Positions 34,989 through 43,846 are shown, counted from the first letter of the stretch. The stretch is 64,000 nucleotides of DNA from Amycolatopsis eburnea (GCF_003937945.1 NZ_RSEC01000032.1:1-64000), one strand, 5' to 3'. A program made the numbers and translations. Notes: a model not told the origin generated them from the sequence alone.

Positions 34989-36412
34989 CTTACCCCTTCT
35001 GGGTCGCCGGAAAGCCGGTGACCGGCGGCGCGACCGCCCCCATCCAGCACTCCTACGACGGGTCCTCCGCCGGGTCGCACTTCGTCCCGTCGCCGTCGGA
35101 CGTCGAAGCCGCGGTGCAGGCCGCGCACGACGTCGCCGACGAGTTCGCGACGCTGCCCGCGCACGTCCGCGCCGGCGCGCTGGACCACGTGTCCCGCGCG
35201 CTGGGCAAGCGGGCCGAGGAGATCGCCGCGGTGATCACGGCCGAGTCCGGCAAGCCGCTGAAGTGGGCGCGCGGCGAGGTCGGCCGCGCGGTCTCGACGT
35301 TCCGCTGGGCGGCCGAGGAAGCCCGCCGGTTCTCCGGCGAGCTGCAGCGCCTCGACACCGACCCCGGCGGCACCGGACGGCTCGCCCTGGTCCGGCGCGT
35401 GCCGCGCGGGCCGGTGCTGGGCATCACGCCGTTCAACTTCCCGCTCAACCTGGTGGCGCACAAGGTCGCCCCGGCGATCGCGGTGGGCGCGCCGGTCGTG
35501 CTCAAGCCCGCGCCCGCGACGCCGCTGACGGCGTTGCTGCTGGGCGAGATCCTGGCGGAGACGGACCTCCCGGCGGGGTCGTGGTCGATCCTTCCGGTGG
35601 ACAACGAGACGTCGTCGCGGCTGGTCGAGGACCCGCGGCTGCCGGTGGTGTCGTTCACCGGCTCGGTCCCGGTCGGCTGGGCCATCCGCGACCGCGTCCC
35701 GCGCAAGCACGTGGCACTGGAGCTGGGCGGCAACGGCGCGGTCCTCGTCTGTCCCGATTGGACGGACCTCGACTTCGCGGCGCAGCGGATCGCCACCTTC
35801 GCGATGTACCAGGCCGGCCAGTCGTGCATCTCCGTGCAGCGGGTCTACGCGCACGCCTCGGTCTTCGACGCGCTGGCCGAGAAGGTGCTGGAACAGGTCA
35901 AGGCGCTGCGCACCGGGGACCCGCGGGCCGACGGCGTCGACGTCGGCCCGCTGATCAACGAAGCCGCGGCTTCGCGGGTCGAGTCGTGGGTCTCGTCCGC
36001 CGTGGCCGCGGGCGGCCGCCTGCTCACCGGCGGCGGGCGCTCGGGTGCCACCGTGGAGCCGACGGTGCTGGCGGACGTCCCCGAGGACGCGTCGGTGATG
36101 GCCGAGGAGGTGTTCGGGCCGGTGGTTTCGCTGGTCCGGGTGACTTCGGTCGCCGAGGGCGTTTCCCGCATCAACGCCTCGCGCTTCGGCTTGCAGGCGG
36201 GCGTGTTCACGCGCGACCTGCCGACGGCGTTCGAGGTGTCGGCCGCGTTGAAGGTCGGCGGCGTGCTGGTCGGCGACGTGCCGAGCTTCCGCGCGGACCA
36301 GATGCCCTACGGCGGGGTGAAGGACTCCGGCGTCGGCCGCGAGGGCCCGGCGGCGGCGATGGCGGACTTCACCGAGGAGCGGGTGACCGTCCTGACCGGA
36401 CTGACGCTCTGA
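34985..36412 (+). CDS. aldehyde dehydrogenase, probable succinate-semialdehyde dehydrogenase
   Basis: 475 residues, ALDH superfamily. Asn in TPFNFPLNLVAHKVAPA, Glu in ELGGNGAVLV, catalytic Cys in GQSCISVQR (about 281). Sequence is of the glyceraldehyde-3-phosphate/lactaldehyde-like ALDH11/21 branch (LDTDPGGTGRLALVRRVPRGPVLG split) rather than classic GabD, but coupling to gabT makes succinate semialdehyde the likely substrate. It ends 1 bp before the stop of the convergent metallo-hydrolase gene. Confidence 0.87.
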   Translation: MTYPFWVAGKPVTGGATAPIQHSYDGSSAGSHFVPSPSDVEAAVQAAHDVADEFATLPAHVRAGALDHVSRALGKRAEEIAAVITAESGKPLKWARGEVGRAVSTFRWAAEEARRFSGELQRLDTDPGGTGRLALVRRVPRGPVLGITPFNFPLNLVAHKVAPAIAVGAPVVLKPAPATPLTALLLGEILAETDLPAGSWSILPVDNETSSRLVEDPRLPVVSFTGSVPVGWAIRDRVPRKHVALELGGNGAVLVCPDWTDLDFAAQRIATFAMYQAGQSCISVQRVYAHASVFDALAEKVLEQVKALRTGDPRADGVDVGPLINEAAASRVESWVSSAVAAGGRLLTGGGRSGATVEPTVLADVPEDASVMAEEVFGPVVSLVRVTSVAEGVSRINASRFGLQAGVFTRDLPTAFEVSAALKVGGVLVGDVPSFRADQMPYGGVKDSGVGREGPAAAMADFTEERVTVLTGLTL

Positions 36413-36413
36413 G

Positions 36414-37121
36414 CTACCGGCGCTTCCCCCAGCGTTCGTCGTCCGGTTCCTCGCCCCGCCGCAACGCTTCGAGGTAGGCGCGATCGGTGGCGAACCGGGC
36501 GGCGATCTCCGGTCCCTTGGCCACGGCACCGTGGCCCGGGATCAGGACGTCGACGTGCTCGGCGGCCTCGGCGAGCCGGTCGAGCGAGGCTTCGTAGGCC
36601 TCCTCCTGCCCGGTGCGGCGGGGGTCGAGGAGCGGGATCAGGACGTCGGAGAGCATGTCGCCGGCGAGCAGGACGCCGCGGTCCGCGAGCAGGACCGCGG
36701 CGTGCCCGACGGCGTGCGCGTCGTGCTCGACGACCTCGCCGGGCACGGGCCCGCCGTCGGCAGGCAGCGGGGTGAGGAGCCCGATCAGTTCCAGCGGCAC
36801 GCCCGTCGCGGTCTCGGCCGCCATCGCTTGCGCCCGCTCGCGGACCTCCCCGGCCATCCGGGCGCAGGCGGCGGTGGCGTAGCGCGGCACGTCGCCGAAG
36901 CGGGGGTGCCAGAGCAGGTGGTCCCAGTGCGGGTGCGTGCAGAACCCGGCGACGACGGGAGCGCCGAGCCGGTCGAGGTCGTCGGCGAGCTCGTCCAGTT
37001 CGGCGCCTCCGATGCCGGGGTCGACGACGATCAGGCCGTCGCCGGTGCGGATCACGGTGGTGTTGCTCCAGACCCATCCGCTCTGCCGCACCCAGACACC
37101 GTCGGCCACCTCGTTCAGCAT
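36414..37121 (-). CDS. metallo-beta-lactamase-fold hydrolase
   Basis: 235 residues. Zinc motif THPHWDHLLWHP (HxHxDH), later His in DAHAVGHAA, Asp in LLAGDMLSD and His in LIPGHGAV. Fold members hydrolyse thioesters, lactones or phosphodiesters; the substrate is not evident. Residues 9-30 form the typical N-terminal strands (VWVRQSGWVWSNTTVIRTGD). Single-gene unit on the minus strand, 74 nt from the divergent HAD-like gene. Confidence 0.85.
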   Translation of the reverse strand: MLNEVADGVWVRQSGWVWSNTTVIRTGDGLIVVDPGIGGAELDELADDLDRLGAPVVAGFCTHPHWDHLLWHPRFGDVPRYATAACARMAGEVRERAQAMAAETATGVPLELIGLLTPLPADGGPVPGEVVEHDAHAVGHAAVLLADRGVLLAGDMLSDVLIPLLDPRRTGQEEAYEASLDRLAEAAEHVDVLIPGHGAVAKGPEIAARFATDRAYLEALRRGEEPDDERWGKRR

Positions 37122-37195
37122 CGGCCCACCGTGTCAGGCGATCGCGCCCGGCGCAATCTCTTGCTCCCCGGGCCGGGATCGGCTACCAAGCAGCG

Positions 37196-37693
37196 GTGAG
37201 ACCGCTGATCCTGCTCGACGTCGACGGCCCGCTGAGCCCGTGGGCCGCGGCGCGCCACGCGAAACCCGCCGGCTACGTCGAGCACCGGCTGCGGATCTCG
37301 CGCTGGAGCCGCAAGCGGCTGCGGATCTGGCTCAACCCGGAGCACGGCCCGGCGCTGCTCGCGCTGGCCGGCGCCGCGAACGCCGAGCTGGCGTGGGCGA
37401 CCAGCTGGGAGCACCGGGCGAACCGCCAGGTGGGCCCGGCGATCGGGCTGCCGCCGCTGCCGGTGGTCGAGTTCGCCGGGCCGCAGCCGTCGTGGAAGTT
37501 CGGGCCGGTGGCGCGGTTCGCCGCGGGCCGGCCGCTGGCCTGGTTCGACGACGACTTCGACCTGTTCCCCGACGCGCGGCAGGCGTTCCTCGACCGGCGC
37601 GCCGGCCTGCCCACCGAGCTGATCCCGGTCGACGCGCACACCGGCCTGACCGGCGAGCACTTCGGCCGCCTCGAAGCCTGGCTGCGGGCTTAG
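37196..37693 (+). CDS. HAD-like hydrolase
   Basis: 165 residues. Motif I ILLDVDGPLSP near the N-terminus, a WATSWEHRAN stretch in the motif II position, and WFDDDFD as the acidic motif IV. The cap is very small. Such proteins are common in actinomycetes and their phosphate-ester substrate is unknown. GTG at 37196 is the only start giving motif I. Its stop shares TTAG (37690-37693) with the stop of the next, convergent gene. Confidence 0.78.
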   Translation: MRPLILLDVDGPLSPWAAARHAKPAGYVEHRLRISRWSRKRLRIWLNPEHGPALLALAGAANAELAWATSWEHRANRQVGPAIGLPPLPVVEFAGPQPSWKFGPVARFAAGRPLAWFDDDFDLFPDARQAFLDRRAGLPTELIPVDAHTGLTGEHFGRLEAWLRA

Positions 37694-38457
37694 CTCTCCA
37701 GGGCGGCCGTCAGCGCCGCGTGCGCCTCCACCAGCGACGGGCCGTACCACGTCAAGTACCGCCCCGAGACCAGCACGTACCGCGCGTCCGGGAAGTGGTC
37801 CGGGCCGTCCTCGGCGGTGAACAGGTACGGCTCGTCCGGCAGCACCAGCAGGTCCGCGTCCGCCCTCAGGTGCGCCCGCAGCTCCTCGACGTTCGGCCGC
37901 GGGTAGCGCTCCTCGGACCCCGCGTAGACGTTCGCCACGCCGACGCGGCGCAGGACGTCGCCGCCGAAGGTGTCGCGGCCCAGGACGATCCACGGTTTGC
38001 GCCAGACCGGGACCACCGCGTGGAAGCGCACCGGCCGGGTCTCGCGCCACAGCTCCTCCGCCGCCACCAGCCAATCCGGCTCGTCCAGCTCGAAGGCCTG
38101 GGTGAGGATCCGGCGCAGCGAGCCCAGCGCGGCCGGCACGGACGCCGACGCGGCCATCACCCAGACCGGGATCCCGTTGGCGCGCAGGCGTTCCACGTCC
38201 TCCGGGCGGTTCTCCTCCGAGTTGGCCAGTACCAGGTCCGGCGCGAGGTCGAGGACCTGGTCGAGCTTGGGGTACTTCGACCCGCCCACCCTCGGGACGT
38301 CCAAAGTGGACGGGTGCGTGCAGTAGTCGGTGGCGCCGGCCAGCCGTCCGGGCGCGCTCACCTCGACCGCTTCGGTCAGCGACGGGACGAGCGACACCAC
38401 GCGCGAAGCCGGGCCTTCCAGCGGCACCGGCTCCCCGAGGTCGTCGACGATGGTCAT
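37690..38457 (-). CDS. BtuF-like periplasmic-binding fold protein without signal peptide
   Basis: 255 residues. The pattern of helical-backbone metal-receptor proteins is clear: RVVSLVPSLTEAVEV, GATDYCTHPSTLDVPRVGG, KLDQVLDLAPDLVLANSEEN, and YGPSLVEAHAAL at the end. BtuF homologues normally capture cobalamin or iron chelates outside the cell. This one starts MTIVDDLGEPVPLEGPASRV and has no signal peptide or lipobox, and no permease or ATPase is nearby; it may act in the cytoplasm. Its ATG overlaps the RNase gene's TGA by 4 nt. Confidence 0.8.
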   Translation of the reverse strand: MTIVDDLGEPVPLEGPASRVVSLVPSLTEAVEVSAPGRLAGATDYCTHPSTLDVPRVGGSKYPKLDQVLDLAPDLVLANSEENRPEDVERLRANGIPVWVMAASASVPAALGSLRRILTQAFELDEPDWLVAAEELWRETRPVRFHAVVPVWRKPWIVLGRDTFGGDVLRRVGVANVYAGSEERYPRPNVEELRAHLRADADLLVLPDEPYLFTAEDGPDHFPDARYVLVSGRYLTWYGPSLVEAHAALTAALES

Positions 38458-39866
38458 GCGCGTTCGAACGACACCTTCCGCTGCTCGACGTCCACCGCGG
38501 TCAGCCGCACGGCGATCCGCTCCCCCGCGGTCAGCTTCTCCCCCGCGCACTTCGCCATCACCGTCGGGTCTTCGACGAGGATCTCCGCCTTGTTCTCGTC
38601 CGCGCGCAGCACCACCGCGCTGAACTCGCGGCCGACGTGCTCGGCCAGCACCCACGCCTCGACCTGGTCGATGCACGCCCGCTCGACCTTCGCGGCCAGG
38701 GTGTCCGACGCGCTCATCCGCTCCGGCACGTCCGCCAGCGCCTCCCGCACCCACGCCGGCACCTCGCGGCCCGCCGAGACGGCGAGGCAGATCTCCGTGG
38801 CGAACCGGTCGACCAGCCGCCGGATCGGCGCCGTCACGTGCGCGTACGCGCCGCCGATGCCCGCGTGCGTGGTCAGCGCCGGCAGTTCGCCGTCGAACGC
38901 CGTGTAGCCCGCGCCGCGCAGGAGCCGCGTCGTGTCGGCGTAGAGCGCCATCGAGGCCGGCTGCCCGGGATCCAGCGCGGACAGGAACTCCGAGACGGTC
39001 GCTTCCGGCGCCCACGCGATGCCCAGCGCGTCGGCCGACCGGCGCAGCCAGTCCACGGCCTCGGGTTCCGGGTCGGGCAGCGTGCGCAGGACGCCGACCC
39101 GCGCGTCGATCATGATCCGCGCCGCCGCCATTCCGGTGAGCAGCGAGATTTCGGCGTTCCAGGCGTCGACGACCGTCCGCGGCCGGCGCGCGAGCACCCA
39201 GCCGCCGTCCGGGTCGCCGCTGATCTCCTGCTCCGGCAGCTGCAGCTCGACCGCGCCGCGGCGCACGGCCAACTCGCGCCGCCGCCGTCCCAGCTCGGGA
39301 AGCGCCGCCACCGACGGGTGCGGGTTCCCGGCGTCGAGCGCGGCCTGCACCGTCTCGTAGTCGAACTGCTCGGTGGACCGGACCAGCGCGCGGCGCACCC
39401 GCGTGGACGTCGGCTCGCCGGCTTCGTCGGTCTCGATGGTCCAGAGCACCGCGGGCCGGACCTCGCCGGGCAGCAGGCTCGCGGCACCTTCCGACAGCAC
39501 CGGCGGGTGCAGCGGGACGTTCCCGTCGGGCAGGTAGAGCGTCTGCCCGCGCAGGCGGGATTCGCGGTCGAGGGCGCCGCCGGGCGGGACGAACGCGGCG
39601 AGGTCGGCGATCGCGTAGTGCACGCGGAAGCCGTGCGCGGTCTTCTCGACGACCATCGCCTGGTCCAGGTCCTTGGACCCGGGCGGGTCGATGGTGACGA
39701 ACGGCAGGCCGGTCGCGTCCTCGCGGGGTTCGGCGAGCGGGTCGAGCACCGCCGCCTCCGCTTCGGCCAGCACGTCGGGCCCGAACGACTCCGGCAGCGA
39801 AAACTCGGCGCGCAGGGGTCCGAAGTCCCCGCCCGCCGAGTGTGTCCTGATCACCAGGGGAGGCAC
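38454..39866 (-). CDS. RNB-domain ribonuclease (RNase II/R-like)
   Basis: 470 residues, shorter than classic RNase R. The RNB catalytic domain contains FVTIDPPGSKDLDQAMVVE with the Mg-binding aspartates, HYAIADLAAFVPPGGALD, LYLPDGNVPLHPPVLSEGAASLLPGEVRPA (split) and YAHVTAPIRRLVDRF. The C-terminal 70 residues form an S1-like barrel. It lacks the N-terminal cold-shock domains. It would degrade RNA 3' to 5'. GTG at 39866 is used, with GGAGG directly before it; GTG at 39854 has better spacing. Confidence 0.88.
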   Translation of the reverse strand: MPPLVIRTHSAGGDFGPLRAEFSLPESFGPDVLAEAEAAVLDPLAEPREDATGLPFVTIDPPGSKDLDQAMVVEKTAHGFRVHYAIADLAAFVPPGGALDRESRLRGQTLYLPDGNVPLHPPVLSEGAASLLPGEVRPAVLWTIETDEAGEPTSTRVRRALVRSTEQFDYETVQAALDAGNPHPSVAALPELGRRRRELAVRRGAVELQLPEQEISGDPDGGWVLARRPRTVVDAWNAEISLLTGMAAARIMIDARVGVLRTLPDPEPEAVDWLRRSADALGIAWAPEATVSEFLSALDPGQPASMALYADTTRLLRGAGYTAFDGELPALTTHAGIGGAYAHVTAPIRRLVDRFATEICLAVSAGREVPAWVREALADVPERMSASDTLAAKVERACIDQVEAWVLAEHVGREFSAVVLRADENKAEILVEDPTVMAKCAGEKLTAGERIAVRLTAVDVEQRKVSFERA

Positions 39867-39948
39867 CCTCCAACCCTAACCCCGGAAGGGGCCGATGATC
39901 GCCCGATCGGGCGCGGGCCGGTCGGGTGTACGTTGGGTCCGGCAATAA

Positions 39949-39963
39949 TGAAAACCGTCTTCG
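39949..39963. promoter_or_regulatory. imperfect Zur-like palindrome
   Basis: TGAAAACCGTCTTCG resembles the actinobacterial Zur consensus TGAAAAT-N-ATTTTCA in its left half and matches its mirror at 5 of 7 positions. It lies 22 nt before the CooC-like gene start. Zinc control of this ATPase is a hypothesis only. Confidence 0.25.
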
Positions 39964-39985
39964 TTTCCAGAAAGGTGCCCGACAA

Positions 39986-40930
39986 GTGAAGATCGCGTTC
40001 GTCGGCAAGGGCGGCAGCGGCAAGACCACGCTCTCGTCGCTGTTCGTCGCGTACCTCGCCGACGCCTGCCTGCCGGTGCTGGCGATCGACGCCGACATCA
40101 ACCAGCACCTGGCCGTGGCGCTCGGCGCGACCGAGGAAGAAGCGCTGGCCTGGCCGACGCTCGGCGACAACATGGCCCTCATCAAGGACTACCTGCGCGG
40201 CGACAACCCGCGCATCCCGGACGCGGCGTCGATGATCAAGACGACGCCGCCGGGCCGCGGCTCCCGCCTGGTCCGGCCGTTCGAGGACAACCCGGTCTTT
40301 TCGACGTGCTTCCGCCGGCTGGGCGGCGTGCGGCTGGGTGTGACGGGTCAGTTCGACGAGGACGACCTGGGCGTCAAGTGCTACCACTCGAAGGTGGGAG
40401 CCGCGGAGCTGCTGCTCAACCACCTGGTGGACGTGGACGGCGAGTACGTGGTGATGGACATGACGGCGGGCGCGGACGCGTTCGCTTCGGGCCTGTTCAC
40501 GCGGTTCGACGTGACGTTCCTGGTGTGCGAACCGACGGTGCGCAGCGTCGGCGTGTACCGCCAGTACGCGGACTACGCGCGCGACTTCGGCGTCCGCCTC
40601 GTGGTGGTGGGCAACAAGGTGACGGACGCGGAGGACGTCGAGTTCCTGCAGGACCAGGTCGGCGACGCCCTGCTGGGCTGGCTGTCGGCCTCCCGCCACG
40701 TCCGCGCGGCGGAGCGCGGCACGGCCCGCCCGATCACGGAGCTGGAACCGCGCAACCTCTCGACCCTGCGGTCGATGCTCACGACGGTGGACGCGGAGCA
40801 GCGCGACTGGGCGCGCTACCAGCGCCAGGCCGTGGAGTTCCACCTGCGCAACGCCCACGCCTGGGCAGGCGCGGACCTGGCCGCGCAGGTGGACCCCGAC
40901 TTCGTCCTGGGCCCGCGGCTACCGGTCTAG
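39986..40930 (+). CDS. CooC/MinD-like P-loop ATPase
   Basis: 314 residues. Deviant Walker A KGGSGKTTLSS (residues 8-18), switch region DADINQHLAVALG, and Walker B-like MDMTAGADAFASG. The fold is that of CooC, the nickel-insertion ATPase of CO dehydrogenase, yet no CO dehydrogenase or hydrogenase is near. A Cys-containing loop VKCYHSKVGAAELLLNHLVD may bind metal. GTG at 39986 follows AAAGG at about 10 nt. A Zur-like box lies upstream. It might be a general metal-centre chaperone in actinomycetes; that is inference. Confidence 0.83.
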   Translation: MKIAFVGKGGSGKTTLSSLFVAYLADACLPVLAIDADINQHLAVALGATEEEALAWPTLGDNMALIKDYLRGDNPRIPDAASMIKTTPPGRGSRLVRPFEDNPVFSTCFRRLGGVRLGVTGQFDEDDLGVKCYHSKVGAAELLLNHLVDVDGEYVVMDMTAGADAFASGLFTRFDVTFLVCEPTVRSVGVYRQYADYARDFGVRLVVVGNKVTDAEDVEFLQDQVGDALLGWLSASRHVRAAERGTARPITELEPRNLSTLRSMLTTVDAEQRDWARYQRQAVEFHLRNAHAWAGADLAAQVDPDFVLGPRLPV

Positions 40931-41112
40931 TCGTCGTCGGCGGCGTCGGCCTGCCGGGTCCGTTCCCTCGCGATGTCGAGCGCCCGCCGGGCGGTGGCCT
41001 CGTCCGGGTAGGGCCCGAGCAGGTCGACGCTGCGGCTGCGTTCGAGGTGCTCGACCTGGTTGGTGCGGGTGTTGTAGTACCACCCCTGGTCCGGGTTCGG
41101 GTCTTTGGACAT
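40927..41112 (-). CDS. small SPOR-type protein of unknown role
   Basis: 61 residues: MSKDPNPDQGWYYNTRTNQVEH, then ERSRSVDLLGPYPDEATARRALDIARERTR. The LGPYPDEATARRAL portion resembles the repeat unit of SPOR domains, which bind denuded glycan strands; here it is a lone cytosolic unit, a small protein that is widespread in actinomycetes. Its stop overlaps that of the CooC-like gene in CTAG (40927-40930). Confidence 0.75.
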   Translation of the reverse strand: MSKDPNPDQGWYYNTRTNQVEHLERSRSVDLLGPYPDEATARRALDIARERTRQADAADDD

Positions 41113-41143
41113 GTCCCCAGCCTGGCAGGTGGCGGGCCGGCTG

Positions 41144-43846
41144 TCAGCGCTTGTACTTGTAGGGGATCTCGGTCGGCTGGCCGGTGGGGCCGAAGTCCTG
41201 GGGTTCTTCCTGCTGTTCGGGGTGCTCGTCGAACCACCCGCGCGGGGTGCCGCGGGGTGGGGTTTCGGGCTCCTGGCGGGTGGGTTGGGGTAGCGGGGTG
41301 TCCTTGCCGGGGAAGACCGGGCGCGCGCCGGCGGGCGGGGCGGGAGGCATGGTGCCCGGCCCGGGGAAGACGGGGCGCGCGGGGGCGGCGTGCCGGGTGG
41401 GGAACGGCTGAGGGGTGGACTCCGGACCCGGGAAGACGGGCTTGGGGCGAGTGGGGCTCGGCGCTTGAGGCGGGGTGGGTGGCGGCGGCGGGCTCTGGGG
41501 GGTGACGTGCGCCGGTGTGGATCCGGGCAGCGGCGCGTGGGGAGTGGCTTGCGGCGGAGTCGATGGCGGGAGCGGCCCTTGCGGGGTGACTTGCGCGGGG
41601 GCCGGCCCCTGCGGGGTCACTTGCGCGGGAGCCGACCCTGGGGACGGCACTTGCGGGGCGGCTTGCGCCGGAGCCGGTTCCGGGGGCGGGCCTTGCGGGG
41701 TCACTTGCGCCGCAGCCGATCCCGGCGGCGGCACTTGCGGGGTCACCTGCGCCGCAGCCGATCCCGAAGGCGGCACCTGCGGGGCGACTTGCGCCGCAGC
41801 CGATCCCGAAGGCGGCACCTGCGGGGTCACCTGCGCCGCAGCCGATCCCGAAGGCGGGCCTTGCGGGGTCACCTGCGCCGCAGCCGATCCCGAAGGCGGC
41901 CCTTGCGGGGCGACTTGAGCCGGAGCCGATCCGGGGAACGGCTCCGGCGGGGCGGCCGGGGTGGGGTCGGCTGGGCCTTGTGCGGCCGCGGGGCTGAGCC
42001 ACTCGCCCGGCGACGAAACCGGGGTGTGCGTCGGCCCGTGGAAGGTGGGGTGCGTGGTTGCCGACGGGGCAGCCGGGCTTGAGTCGGCCGGTCCTTGCGC
42101 GGCCGCAGGACTTTCGCTCTGCGACGAAACCGGAGCGGGCAGCGGCCCCTGCGAAGTGGCGTGCGTGGTTGCCGACGGGGCAGCCGGGCTCGAGTCAGCC
42201 GGTTCTTGCGAGGCAGGGCCCACCGACGGAGCCGCGGCGGGTGCTGCCTGGCCGGGCGCCTGCGTCGGAGCCGGACTGGTCGTTCCCGGCAACGGGTCGC
42301 GGTTCAGCGGGACGCTCCCGGCAACTGGCTCCCGGGCAGCAGCCGACCCCTCTTCGGGGCCAGGTTGTTCCTGCGGAGCGGCCGGCCCCTGGTCAGGAGC
42401 GGACGCTGCGACCGCACCATCCGGTTCGCTCGGCGGCGAGCGGATCACTTCAGGCTCGCTCCCGGGTGACTCCGAACCGGCAGCCGAGGTCGGGTCGGCC
42501 TCCTGCGGCTGCTCCGACGGCTCGGGCGCGGAGGTCGGCGAGGTGACGGGCTGCGCCGCCACCTGCGACGAGGGTTCCGGCGCGACCGGGAGCCCCGGCT
42601 GTGCGTGCGGCACCTCCGGCTGCGGCTGCGCGACACCGTCCGGCATGGTCGGCGGCCCGGCCTGGAAGTCGGGCGGGATCGGGTGGACCGGCTTGGCCTC
42701 CGCAGCCGCGGAAGTAGCCGGCCGGGGCTCGGCTGCGTGCGCGGGCTCCTCAGGACGGACAGCCCCCTCGGCCGCCTCCGCTCGACCCGACGGCGCAGCT
42801 ACTTCAGGACGCGCGACAGCCTGCGGCGCCTCCGCCGGAGCCGACGGCGCGGCAACCTCGGGACCAACGGCAGCCTCCGTCCGAACCGGCGAGGCAGCTA
42901 CGTCAGGACGCGCGACAGCCTGCGGCGCCTCCGCCGGAGCCGACGGCGCAGCGACCTCAGGGCCAACGGCAGCCTCTGCACGAACGTGCCCAGCCTCCGA
43001 GTCCGGCTGAACCGGCCGCGTCTCCACGGCAGGCGAAGCGGCAAGCGGCGCCTCCGCGGGAAGTGAGGCGGCAGGCCGCACCTCCGCAGCAGACGAAGCG
43101 GCAGGCGGCGCCGCAGCAGCCGAAGGTGCCGCATGCCGAGCCGAAGACTGCTCCGCCGTGCCCGAGCCCAAGCCCGCCCCCGAACCGGAAACCGACCCCG
43201 AGCCCCCCTCCTCCGGCCGTCCCCAAGGCACCTGCTGCTCCGGCGTCCCCGGCACCGAAGGCGCCGGAGGCGGATGGGGCACCGTCCGCCAAACCGGCGC
43301 CGGACCGATGTTCATCGGCGCCGGCGCCTGCCCCGGCGCCGGACGCGCCCCCGGCGGTGGCGGGGCAGGACGCGCCGCCGGCTTGGGAATCGGGTCCAGG
43401 GAAGACACCAGCACCGTCGTGTTCAGCGGGTCCTCGACCTTCCGGCCGCTCCGCTCGCGGTACACCATCTCCCCGTCGGCGTCCATCTCCACCAGGTAGC
43501 CCGCCTCCGCGAGCTGCTCCTCGTCGAGGTCCGCCAGCTTCTCGTACCGCGAGGGCACGACCCGGTAGATCGGCCAGGTCAGCCGCGCGTGCTCCGCGTG
43601 GAACTGGGCCAGCAGCGCCGCCATCTGGTGCTGCCACGGCAGGGACATGCCCTCCGCCAGCGACCTGGGCAGCACGACGTAGCCCGCGTCCACGCCCGGG
43701 TAGCCCTGGCTCAGCTGGTCGGCGAGGGGCGTGCTGGACGCGGGACGCGCCGACTGCCGGGGTGGCTGGGGCGCGCCGAACAGCGACGCCGGGTCCCGGG
43801 GCTCGCCGCCGCCGGACTTGCCTCGCTTGCCGAATTTACGTCCCAC
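41144..43846 (-). CDS. 900-residue Pro/Ala-rich repeat protein at the end of a type IV secretion-like locus
   Basis: A basic start (GRKFGKRGK) leads into one probably folded segment (about 30-160: [27 protein letters not shown]... [16 protein letters not shown]). The remaining 740 residues are low-complexity Pro/Ala/Ser/Glu sequence with three repeat families and three copies of [KR]PVFPG near the C-terminus, ending [12 protein letters not shown]...PYKYKR. There is no signal peptide or TM segment. GTG at 43846 follows AGAGGA at 7 nt. It could be a substrate, a cytoplasmic scaffold or a wall-spanning component of the upstream secretion system. Function unknown; no family recognised. Confidence 0.8.
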   Translation of the reverse strand: MGRKFGKRGKSGGGEPRDPASLFGAPQPPRQSARPASSTPLADQLSQGYPGVDAGYVVLPRSLAEGMSLPWQHQMAALLAQFHAEHARLTWPIYRVVPSRYEKLADLDEEQLAEAGYLVEMDADGEMVYRERSGRKVEDPLNTTVLVSSLDPIPKPAARPAPPPPGARPAPGQAPAPMNIGPAPVWRTVPHPPPAPSVPGTPEQQVPWGRPEEGGSGSVSGSGAGLGSGTAEQSSARHAAPSAAAAPPAASSAAEVRPAASLPAEAPLAASPAVETRPVQPDSEAGHVRAEAAVGPEVAAPSAPAEAPQAVARPDVAASPVRTEAAVGPEVAAPSAPAEAPQAVARPEVAAPSGRAEAAEGAVRPEEPAHAAEPRPATSAAAEAKPVHPIPPDFQAGPPTMPDGVAQPQPEVPHAQPGLPVAPEPSSQVAAQPVTSPTSAPEPSEQPQEADPTSAAGSESPGSEPEVIRSPPSEPDGAVAASAPDQGPAAPQEQPGPEEGSAAAREPVAGSVPLNRDPLPGTTSPAPTQAPGQAAPAAAPSVGPASQEPADSSPAAPSATTHATSQGPLPAPVSSQSESPAAAQGPADSSPAAPSATTHPTFHGPTHTPVSSPGEWLSPAAAQGPADPTPAAPPEPFPGSAPAQVAPQGPPSGSAAAQVTPQGPPSGSAAAQVTPQVPPSGSAAAQVAPQVPPSGSAAAQVTPQVPPPGSAAAQVTPQGPPPEPAPAQAAPQVPSPGSAPAQVTPQGPAPAQVTPQGPLPPSTPPQATPHAPLPGSTPAHVTPQSPPPPPTPPQAPSPTRPKPVFPGPESTPQPFPTRHAAPARPVFPGPGTMPPAPPAGARPVFPGKDTPLPQPTRQEPETPPRGTPRGWFDEHPEQQEEPQDFGPTGQPTEIPYKYKR
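41580..41937 (-). repeat. 42-bp tandem repeats inside the Pro/Ala-rich gene
   Basis: About eight in-frame copies of a 14-residue unit, consensus [14 protein letters not shown], sharing nearly the same 42-bp DNA unit (CAGCCGATCCCGAAGGCGG core). The middle copies are almost identical in DNA, pointing to recent unequal recombination. Copy number probably varies between strains. Confidence 0.8.
41950..42220 (-). repeat. second repeat family in the Pro/Ala-rich gene
   Basis: Two to three copies of a unit of about 38 residues opening [QE][15 protein letters not shown] and ending in SPAAA. The third copy ([14 protein letters not shown]) is degenerate. Approximate boundaries only. Confidence 0.6.
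42775..42995 (-). repeat. 99-bp repeat family in the Pro/Ala-rich gene
   Basis: Two near-identical copies of a 33-residue unit ([20 protein letters not shown] followed by AVARP[DE]VAA) and the start of a third (RAEAAEG). The DNA copies are also nearly identical, as CGCGACAGCCTGCGGCGCCT recurs. Confidence 0.7.

Noticed and set aside
41580..41937. Regular 42-bp repeats as a CRISPR array
   Set aside because: There are no unique spacers; the repeats are contiguous, in frame and coding.
41390..43066. Plus-strand Gly/Ser/Arg-rich repeat ORFs opposite the Pro/Ala-rich gene
   Set aside because: Their repeats are mirror images of the 42-bp units; they lack ribosome sites and a non-repeat domain, while the minus-strand gene has a folded segment and sits in the operon.
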